A stretch of 64,000 nucleotides of DNA from Curvibacter gracilis ATCC BAA-807 (GTDB lineage Bacteria > Pseudomonadota > Gammaproteobacteria > Burkholderiales > Burkholderiaceae_C): the NCBI RefSeq assembly GCF_000518645.1, contig NZ_JADZ01000023.1:1-64000 (forward strand). Reading direction: 5' to 3'. A model generated the notes under the pieces. It was not told the DNA's origin and searched no databases. It saw only the letters and a program-made list of their open reading frames with translations. Below, one piece after another: positions 17,106-23,558 of the stretch (position 1 is the stretch's first letter; every line of letters starts with the position of its first letter). The translations under genes were made by a program, and so were the position numbers.

Positions 17106-18422
17106 TCAACGGGGCCGGGTGTCGATCACGCGCCGGGCCTTGCCGGTCAGCGTGCGTTCGATGGTTTCGGGTTCCTGCACCTGGACGCGGGTCGAGATGC
17201 CGACCAGGGTCTTGATGCGGTGCTTGAGCCAGTCGGCGATCTCCTTGACCTCGACCGCACTGAGCGGACCGGCGGCCGGCTGCAGTTCGCAGCGCACCTC
17301 GACCTCATCGAGGTTGCCGTCGCGCTTGACCAGGATCTGGTACTGGCCCGAGAGCTTGGCGTGCTGCAGCACGATTTCTTCGATCTGGGTCGGGAACACG
17401 TTCACGCCGCGGATGATCAGCATGTCGTCGCTGCGGCCGACGATCTTGCCCATGCGGCGGAAGGCGCGCGAGGTGGGCGGCAGCAGGCGGGTCAGGTCGC
17501 GGGTGCGGTAGCGGATGATGGGCAGGGCTTCTTTGCTCAGCGAGGTGAACACCAGTTCACCCTCGGAGCCGTCAGGCAGCACCTCACCGGTCAGGGGGTC
17601 GATGATCTCGGGGTAGAAGTGGTCTTCCCAGATCACCGGGCCGTCCTTGCTCTCGATGCATTCGCAGGCCACGCCGGGGCCCATCACTTCGGACAGGCCA
17701 TAGATGTCGACCGCGTCGATGCCGGCCTTGGTCTCGATGTCGCGGCGCATGGCCTCGGTCCAGGGCTCGGCCCCGAAGATGCCCACCTTGAGCGAGCTGG
17801 CCGCGGCATCCAGCCCCTGGCGTGCAAACTCTTCGATGATCACCTGCATGTAGCTGGGCGTGACCATGATGATGTCGGGCTTGAAGTCGGTGATCAGCTG
17901 CACCTGCTTCTCGGTCTGGCCGCCCGACATGGGGATCACCGTGCAACCCAGGCGCTCGGCGCCGTAATGGGCGCCCAGGCCGCCGGTGAACAGGCCATAG
18001 CCATAGGCCACGTGCACCGTGTCGCCGCGGCGCCCGCCGGCCGCGCGAATCGAACGCGCCACCAGATCGGCCCAGGTGTTGATGTCGTTCTGGGTGTAGC
18101 CCACCACGGTCGGCTTGCCGGTGGTGCCCGACGAGGCATGGATGCGCGCCACCCGCTCACGGGGCACGGCAAACAGGCCGAAGGGGTAGTTGTCGCGCAG
18201 GTCGGTCTTGACCGTGAAGGGGAATTTGCTCAGGTCGCTGAGCTGCTTCAGGTCGTCGGGGTGCACGCCCTTGGCATCGAAGGCCTTCTTGTAGTGCGGC
18301 ACGTTGTCGTAGGCGCGCTGCAGCGTGGTGCGCAGGCGGCTCAGTTGCAGGGCGGCGATCTCGTCGCGGCTGGCGGTCTCGATCGGATCGAGCTCTCCGG
18401 GGGCGGGGGTCTTGGCGGTCAT
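17106..18422 (-). CDS. paaK: Phenylacetate-CoA ligase
   Basis: This 438-residue adenylate-forming enzyme converts phenylacetate, ATP and CoA to phenylacetyl-CoA, the entry reaction of the pathway. It has the P-loop-like motif ASSGTTGKPTVVGYT, the acyl-binding core YGLSEVMGPGVACEC, and the hinge and C-terminal domain with GRSDDMLIIRGVNVFPTQIEE and LTGKARRVID (catalytic Lys). The ATG at 18422 has AGGAGA upstream, so the longer reading to 18488 is rejected. It lies 19 bases after paaI. Confidence 0.96.
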   Translation of the reverse strand: MTAKTPAPGELDPIETASRDEIAALQLSRLRTTLQRAYDNVPHYKKAFDAKGVHPDDLKQLSDLSKFPFTVKTDLRDNYPFGLFAVPRERVARIHASSGTTGKPTVVGYTQNDINTWADLVARSIRAAGGRRGDTVHVAYGYGLFTGGLGAHYGAERLGCTVIPMSGGQTEKQVQLITDFKPDIIMVTPSYMQVIIEEFARQGLDAAASSLKVGIFGAEPWTEAMRRDIETKAGIDAVDIYGLSEVMGPGVACECIESKDGPVIWEDHFYPEIIDPLTGEVLPDGSEGELVFTSLSKEALPIIRYRTRDLTRLLPPTSRAFRRMGKIVGRSDDMLIIRGVNVFPTQIEEIVLQHAKLSGQYQILVKRDGNLDEVEVRCELQPAAGPLSAVEVKEIADWLKHRIKTLVGISTRVQVQEPETIERTLTGKARRVIDTRPR

Positions 18423-18441
18423 GTGGGTCTCTCCTGATACT

Positions 18442-18879
18442 TCAGCCGGCCACCGCCGGCTTGCCTTTGAGGGTGTAGGAGCGCCCACGGAACACCGCGA
18501 TGCGCTCGCCGTTCTGGTTGCTCACCTCCACGTCGTACACGCCGGTGCGGCCGGCCTTGGAGACCTCGGTGGCGCGCGCGGTCAGCACATCGCCAGCACG
18601 GGCCGGGGCCATGAAATCGACGCTGAAGCCCGAGGCCACGGTGAGTTCGTTGTACGAGTTGCAGGCAAACGCGAAAGTCGAGTCGGCCAGGGTGGAGATG
18701 AGCCCGCCATGGCAGGTCTTGTGACCGTTGAGCATGTCCTCGCGCACGGTCATGCTGAGCACGGCGCCGCCGGGCGTCACTTCATGGATCTGCATGCCGA
18801 AGCCCAGGGTGACGTTGTCGTTGGCCAGCATGCCGACGCGCACCAGATCAGCGGTTTGTTGGGGGGTGAGTTCAGACAT
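18442..18879 (-). CDS. paaI: Hydroxyphenylacetyl-CoA thioesterase PaaI
   Basis: This 145-residue hot-dog thioesterase has the PaaI core NGHKTCHGGLISTLADSTFAFA, containing the catalytic Asp on the central helix, and SGFSVDFMAPARAGD. It releases CoA from stalled hydroxylated intermediates and so rescues the CoA pool. It sits between paaG and paaK with gaps of 8 and 19 bases. Confidence 0.93.
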   Translation of the reverse strand: MSELTPQQTADLVRVGMLANDNVTLGFGMQIHEVTPGGAVLSMTVREDMLNGHKTCHGGLISTLADSTFAFACNSYNELTVASGFSVDFMAPARAGDVLTARATEVSKAGRTGVYDVEVSNQNGERIAVFRGRSYTLKGKPAVAG

Positions 18880-18887
18880 GGCGGGGC

Positions 18888-19691
18888 TCAGCGATCGGTG
18901 AAGACGGGGGCGCGGCGCTGGCCAAACGCGGCCACACCTTCCTGGTAGTCGTGGGCGGCGCCCAGCTGGCTTTGCAGGCGCGCCTCCAGGGCCAGGGCGC
19001 CGTCGAGCGACAGGGCTTGCGCCTCGTCCAGGGCCTGGCGGGTGGCCACCAGGGCGCGCGAGGGCTGGGCGGCCAGGCGCTCGGCCAGGGCCGCGGCCTC
19101 ACCCGCCAGGGCGTCGTCGTCGACACAGCGCCAGATCAGGCCCATCTGCTCGGCCTCGGCGGCCGGCAGCTTGTCGCCCAGCAGGGTCAGGCCCAGGGCC
19201 TTGCCCCGGCCCACCAGGCGCGGCAGCAACCAGGTGCCGCCGGTGTCGGGCACCAGGCCGATCTTGCTGAAGGCCTGGATGAAGCTGGCCGAGCGCGCGG
19301 CCAGCACCAGATCGCAGTTCAGCGCCAGGTTGGCGCCGGCACCCGCCGCCACGCCATTGACGGCCGCCACCACCGGCACCGGCAGGCTGCGCAGGCGCTG
19401 CACCAGGGGGCGGTAGAAGCGTTCGATCACCTGACCCAGGTCTTTCGGTGCCGCACCGGGCGTGGCGTCGGGGGCCACGCTGGGGTCGGCCAGGTCCTGC
19501 CCGGCGCAGAAGCCGCGCCCGGCCCCGGTCAGCACCACGCAACGCACGCTGGCATCGGCGGCCACGGCATCGAGGGCGGCCAGCAGCTGGGCGTGCATCT
19601 CGCCGGTGAAGCTGTTCAGGGCCTGCGGGCGGTTCAGCGTCAGGGTCCGGACCGCGCCGTTCTGGCGGGTCTGGATCAGGTCGTCGCTCAT
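18888..19691 (-). CDS. paaG: 1,2-epoxyphenylacetyl-CoA isomerase PaaG
   Basis: This 267-residue crotonase-fold protein isomerises the ring epoxide to the oxepin. The oxyanion-hole segments are AGRGFCAGQDLAD and AVNGVAAGAGANLALNCDLVLAA, with ASFIQAFSKIGLVPDTGGTWLLPRLVGR carrying the acidic residue expected in PaaG. AAGGAGA precedes the ATG. It is the first gene of the minus-strand operon. A general enoyl-CoA hydratase is the alternative, but position and motifs favour PaaG. Confidence 0.92.
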   Translation of the reverse strand: MSDDLIQTRQNGAVRTLTLNRPQALNSFTGEMHAQLLAALDAVAADASVRCVVLTGAGRGFCAGQDLADPSVAPDATPGAAPKDLGQVIERFYRPLVQRLRSLPVPVVAAVNGVAAGAGANLALNCDLVLAARSASFIQAFSKIGLVPDTGGTWLLPRLVGRGKALGLTLLGDKLPAAEAEQMGLIWRCVDDDALAGEAAALAERLAAQPSRALVATRQALDEAQALSLDGALALEARLQSQLGAAHDYQEGVAAFGQRRAPVFTDR

Positions 19692-19777
19692 CGTGTCTCC
19701 TTGAGTGGGTCAGGTGCTTCAGGCGGCGTGGGGCGGCAACTGCCCCAGACCGTCTTTGCGCTGGCGCAAATCTATGT

Positions 19778-19806
19778 TTGACCGTCCAGTCGGTCGATAA
19801 TACTAT
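19778..19806. promoter_or_regulatory. Divergent paaG/paaY promoter region with probable PaaR operator
   Basis: GACCGTCCAGTCGGTC (19780-19795) is an inverted repeat with GACCG/CGGTC arms, of the size TetR-family repressors bind. On the plus strand it sits inside a good sigma-70 promoter for paaY: TTGACC (19778-19783), a 17-base spacer, then TACTAT (19801-19806). On the minus strand a TATTAT -10 element (19797-19802) points towards paaG, placing the palindrome at that start site. One site could therefore control both transcripts. The link to PaaR is inferred. Confidence 0.65.
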
Positions 19807-19895
19807 CGAGACTCTTTCTGACGCAAGTCAAAGCCCCCAGTGAAAACCCTAGGCCGGATCCCAACGGGCCGCCCAGATTCCAAGGAGACCCCCTC

Positions 19896-20516
19896 ATGCC
19901 CTGCTACGCGATCGACGGTGTTGTGCCCGTCATCCACCCCAGTGCCTATGTGCACCCCACGGCCGTGCTGATCGGCGACGTGATCGTGGGCCCCGACTGC
20001 TATGTCGGGCCCTGTGCCGCGCTGCGCGGCGACTTCGGGCGCATCGTGCTGCACCGCGGCGCCAATGTGCAGGACACCTGCGTGGTGCATGGCTTCCCCA
20101 ACCAGGACACGGTGGTCGAGGAAAACGGCCACATCGGCCACGGCGCGGTGCTGCACAGCTGCGTGGTGCGGCGCGACGCCCTGGTGGGCATGAACGCGGT
20201 GGTGATGGACGAGGCCGAGGTGGGCGAGCAGGCCATCGTGGCGGCCAGTGCCTTTGTGCCGGCCGGCACCAAGGTGCCGCCGCGCACCCTGATGGCGGGG
20301 GTGCCGGCCAAGGCTTTGCGGCCGTTGCGCGACGAAGAGATCGCCTGGAAGCTCGAAGGCACGCGCACTTACCAGGCGCTGACCCGGCGCTGCCTGGCCT
20401 CGATGGTCGAGGTCAGCCCCCTGACCGAACCCGAGGCCCAGCGCCCTCGCCTGCCGGCCACCGATGTGCACTCTCTGATCGCCACCCGGCGCCAGGAGAC
20501 GACACCGGCCGTCTGA
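19896..20516 (+). CDS. paaY: Phenylacetate-pathway thioesterase PaaY (gamma-carbonic-anhydrase fold)
   Basis: This 206-residue left-handed beta-helix protein with hexapeptide repeats has the PaaY start [23 protein letters not shown]. Metal-binding His residues are seen in the VVHGF and [10 protein letters not shown] segments. PaaY hydrolyses dead-end CoA thioesters formed when the ring-opened aldehyde cyclises, so it complements PaaI. It is transcribed divergently from paaG. An AAGGAGA site precedes the ATG. The 35-residue C-terminal tail ([10 protein letters not shown] and onward) matches PaaY length. Confidence 0.9.
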   Translation: MPCYAIDGVVPVIHPSAYVHPTAVLIGDVIVGPDCYVGPCAALRGDFGRIVLHRGANVQDTCVVHGFPNQDTVVEENGHIGHGAVLHSCVVRRDALVGMNAVVMDEAEVGEQAIVAASAFVPAGTKVPPRTLMAGVPAKALRPLRDEEIAWKLEGTRTYQALTRRCLASMVEVSPLTEPEAQRPRLPATDVHSLIATRRQETTPAV

Positions 20517-20644
20517 CGATGGGCCGCTCGGGCCCGCTGGCGCCAAGGGCCATCAGCGCCTCCGGTGGCGCCAATGACCGACCGAACGGCTTGATGAATA
20601 CCGCCTGGCGCACGCTGACAACCAACCAGCCAAACTAGCGCCAC

Positions 20645-20664
20645 CAGGCGCCGAATGGCGCCTG
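20645..20664. repeat. Hairpin downstream of paaY
   Basis: CAGGCGCC-GAAT-GGCGCCTG is a perfect 8-bp inverted repeat with a four-base loop, about 130 bases after the paaY stop. There is no T-run on the plus strand. The core GGCGCC recurs several times in the 286-base gap between paaY and the next gene. It may mark transcript ends or be a bound site; no function can be assigned. Confidence 0.45.
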
Positions 20665-20802
20665 ACAAGCCCGCGACAGCGGCTTGCAATCACTTACAGA
20701 CCCGTCTGCACCGCTCCCGTGATGCTTGGCGACGCTCAGCCCCGAGTCCCCACCGTTGGGGCTCAGGCCAGCCCCCCAAGACATCACAACAAGGAGACAA
20801 GC

Positions 20803-22170
20803 ATGACCCCTGCCCCCACCCAGGCGCCCCGGACTGGCGCTGCCGCGGCCCCCGAGCCATCAGCCGCCTCGGCGGCCTTCACCCAGGCGGTGTTCCGCAA
20901 AATCAACTGGCGCCTCATGCCGCTGCTGCTGATCTGCTATGCCGTGGCCTACCTCGACCGCATCAACATCGGCTACGCCCAGTTGCAGATGCGGCAGACC
21001 CTCGACTTCAGCGATGCGGTGTACGGCCTGGGCGCCGGCATCTTCTTCATCGGCTACCTGTTGTTCGAAGTGCCCAGCAACCTGATGCTCGAAAAGATCG
21101 GCGCCCGCAAGACCCTGTTGCGCATCATGCTGTGCTGGGGCCTGGTGGCGGCGGCCATGGCTTTTGTCAGCACGCCGACGCAGTTCTATGTGGCGCGCTT
21201 TCTGCTGGGGGCGTTCGAGGCCGGCTTCTTCCCCGGCATCATCCTGTACCTCACCTACTGGTACCCGGCCGATCGCCGCGCCCGCATGATCGCCATCTTC
21301 ATGTGCGCCACCACGCTGGCCGCCCTCAGTGCCGGCCCCTTGAGCGGCGCCATCATGAAGTACTTCAACGGCTACGGGGGGCTGGCCGGCTGGCAATGGC
21401 TGTTCCTGATCGAGGGCCTGCCCGCCGCCGTGCTCGGGGTGGTGGCCTTTGTGGTGCTGCGCGACAGCCCTGAGCAGGCGCCCTGGCTCAAGGAGGCCGA
21501 AAAGCGCTGCGTGCGCGAAGCCATGGCCCGCTCGCCCAGCACCGTGGGCAGTGCCGCCCACGGCTCGCTGCGCCACATGCTGGCCGACCCGCGCATCTAC
21601 CTGCTGTCACTGGCCTACGCCTGCCTGCTGGCCAGCACCATGGGCCTGACCTTCATGGCCCCGTCGCTGATCCGCTCCTGGGGGGTGCAGGACCTGGTCG
21701 AGATCGGCTGGTACACCGGCCTGCCCAATCTGCTGGGCCTGGTGGGCATGATCGTGATCGGCGGGCACAGCGACCGCCATGGCGAGCGGCGCTGGCATTA
21801 CGCCTTCTGCATCGCCCTGGCCATGCTGGGCGTGGGCCTGAGCACCCTGGTCGAGGGCTCGGCCCTGCTCAAGGTGTCGGTGATGGCGGTCAGCTACATC
21901 GGCATTGCCGGTGCCACGCCGCTGTTCTTCACCAGCGTGACCGAGTACCTGCCCAAATCGGTGGCTGCCGGCGGCATTGCGCTGATCAGCAGCCTGGGCA
22001 ACCTGGGTCCGGCCGCCAGCCCCAGCGTGATGGCCTACCTCAACGGCCAATCCGGGGGCATGACCCAGAGCCTGTATTTCGTGGTCCTGAGCTGGCTGGC
22101 CTCGGGGGTGCTGCTGATGCTGACCCTGCGCGCGCGCGGCGCCAAGGCGCCGGTGCCGGCCACGGCCTGA
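20803..22170 (+). CDS. MFS transporter, anion:cation symporter family
   Basis: This 455-residue permease has 12 predicted membrane segments. It opens with FRKINWRLMPLLLICYAVAYLDRINIGYA, characteristic of the phthalate/tartrate/hexuronate (ACS) group, and carries FLLGAFEAGFFPGIILYLTYWYPADRRAR in TM4-5. These carriers import organic anions with protons. The start at 20803 follows an AAGGAGA site; 28 additional codons upstream are rejected. The gene lies 286 bases after paaY and converges with a LysR gene 10 bases away. The substrate is unknown; an aromatic or carboxylic acid is likely from family and context. Confidence 0.85.
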   Translation: MTPAPTQAPRTGAAAAPEPSAASAAFTQAVFRKINWRLMPLLLICYAVAYLDRINIGYAQLQMRQTLDFSDAVYGLGAGIFFIGYLLFEVPSNLMLEKIGARKTLLRIMLCWGLVAAAMAFVSTPTQFYVARFLLGAFEAGFFPGIILYLTYWYPADRRARMIAIFMCATTLAALSAGPLSGAIMKYFNGYGGLAGWQWLFLIEGLPAAVLGVVAFVVLRDSPEQAPWLKEAEKRCVREAMARSPSTVGSAAHGSLRHMLADPRIYLLSLAYACLLASTMGLTFMAPSLIRSWGVQDLVEIGWYTGLPNLLGLVGMIVIGGHSDRHGERRWHYAFCIALAMLGVGLSTLVEGSALLKVSVMAVSYIGIAGATPLFFTSVTEYLPKSVAAGGIALISSLGNLGPAASPSVMAYLNGQSGGMTQSLYFVVLSWLASGVLLMLTLRARGAKAPVPATA

Positions 22171-22180
22171 GCAGGCCCTT

Positions 22181-23359
22181 TCAGGCCAGCACCGCGTCAG
22201 CGGCCTGGCACTGGCAGACCGGCGCACAGCCGGCTTCACCAGCGACAGGCTGGGGCAGCGCCACCGGCTCGGGCTCGGCCAGGGCGGCCACGGCAGGGGC
22301 CTCTGGAACGGCAGGAGCAGCAGGAGCAGCAGGAGCAGCCAGTGTTGCCGCTGCGGTCTGGGGCCTGAAACGCTCCAGCGCCCAATCCACCAGCGCGGCC
22401 AGGGCGGGCGATTCGGCCTCGTCACTGCGCAGCAGCAGGCCCAGCGGCTCCACCCCCAGGCTCAGGCCGGGCAGCAGCGCCACCAAACGGCCGGCCGCCA
22501 GGTCATCGGCCACCAACGCCCGGGGCAGCACCGCAATGCCGGCCCCGTGCAGGGCCAGCGCATGCAGGGCCAGCGCATTGTTGGCCTGCACCACCACGCG
22601 CGGCGCCAACGGTGCCTCGGCATCGGCGCCTTCCTCGGCCCCGAAGCACTCGTCACGCCCGCCACAGGGGCCTTCCCAGTCCTCGTCCTCGTGATCCGCC
22701 TCGCAGTCAGCCTCGCAGTCAGCCTCCTCAGACCAGGCCCCGTCGTCCCGCTCGTCTTCGTTGAGCTCGTCGGGTGCCATGAAGCCCAGGCACTGGTGGC
22801 GCACCAGTTCCTCGGCGCGCTGCGGGCTCCCCTGGCGCTCCAGGTAGGCCGCAGAGGCCACCATGGTGAGTGCCTCTTCACACAGGGGTAAGCATTCGAT
22901 ACCGGGGTGGTCCAGGGGCTCGCCGCGGTGAAAGACCAGATCAAAGTCGTCGTCCACCGGATTGGCGGCGCGATCGTCCAAGACCAGCGACAGCTGAACC
23001 TTCGGGTAGGCCTGCAGGAAGGCGGCCAGGGCCGGCGCCAGCTCGCGGGTCCCGAACAGCACCGGCGCGTGCACGCGCAAGCACCCGCTGGCCTGCTGGG
23101 TCGTGGCCTGGAGGCCGGCTTCGGCCCCCCGCACCATTTCAAGGATGCTGCGGCATTGCTGGTGGTAGGCCGCGCCTGCGGCCGTCAGGCGCTGCCAACG
23201 GCCGTGGCGCTCGAACAGGGGCGTGCCCAGTTGTTCTTCCAAGGACTGGATCTGTTGGCCGATCAAGGCCGGCTGGAGCTCAAGGGCTCGTGCAGCGGCC
23301 GCCATGCTGCCGGTCTCCACCGTGGCAACAAAGACAGCCATGCTCTGAAATCGATCCAT
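22181..23359 (-). CDS. LysR-family regulator with acidic Cys/His-rich insert and Ala/Pro tail
   Basis: This 392-residue regulator is far longer than the usual 300. Residues 1-60 form the LysR helix-turn-helix (MDRFQSMAVFVATVETGSMAAAARAL). The effector domain is interrupted at about 198-250 by a strongly acidic insert with Cys215, Cys219, His223, Cys232 and Cys238. The C-terminus continues past the domain as an Ala/Pro-rich linker (about 337-370) ending in a Cys cluster (Cys378, 382, 384). DNA repeats underlie both: a 12-base unit at 22698-22726 and a 9-base unit near 22310-22340. A metal or redox input is possible but inferred. It converges with the MFS gene and is divergent from the beta-propeller gene. 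The ATG at 23359 fits the family start. Confidence 0.85.
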   Translation of the reverse strand: MDRFQSMAVFVATVETGSMAAAARALELQPALIGQQIQSLEEQLGTPLFERHGRWQRLTAAGAAYHQQCRSILEMVRGAEAGLQATTQQASGCLRVHAPVLFGTRELAPALAAFLQAYPKVQLSLVLDDRAANPVDDDFDLVFHRGEPLDHPGIECLPLCEEALTMVASAAYLERQGSPQRAEELVRHQCLGFMAPDELNEDERDDGAWSEEADCEADCEADHEDEDWEGPCGGRDECFGAEEGADAEAPLAPRVVVQANNALALHALALHGAGIAVLPRALVADDLAAGRLVALLPGLSLGVEPLGLLLRSDEAESPALAALVDWALERFRPQTAAATLAAPAAPAAPAVPEAPAVAALAEPEPVALPQPVAGEAGCAPVCQCQAADAVLA

Positions 23360-23497
23360 GTGTGCAATGCGTCGTTTTTTTGTGAGGCGCTGATGGTAGG
23401 CGATTTGAGTGGCATGGCCGCCGGTTCCCGGGGCCTGGCAGACGGCGTGGACAAGAAGAAAACTTACATGTGAGCGGATCTGAATCTGATTTGTTTC

Positions 23498-23525
23498 ATT
23501 TTTTATCATTAATTTGATAAAAAAT
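23498..23525. promoter_or_regulatory. AT-rich inverted repeat between LysR and beta-propeller genes
   Basis: ATTTTTTATCA (23498-23508) and TGATAAAAAAT (23515-23525) are perfect 11-bp inverted arms separated by TTAATT. The element stands out in a genome of about two-thirds GC and lies in the 199-base divergent region, 34 bases before the proposed ATG of the plus-strand gene. It could be a LysR-type operator, an upstream AT element, or a terminator-like hairpin. Position favours regulation of the divergent pair. Confidence 0.5.
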
Positions 23526-23558
23526 ATCACTTCAACCACTCACCCCACCGGCACCACC

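Noticed and set aside
15594-18437. 947-codon plus-strand open frame opposite paaA-paaK
   Set aside because: Antisense of clearly identified paa genes; no domain or ribosome site supports it.
22698-22726. 12-base tandem repeat considered as a mobile-element or phase-variation tract
   Set aside because: The unit is a multiple of three and stays in frame, so copy change would alter insert length but not switch the gene off; noted instead under the LysR finding.
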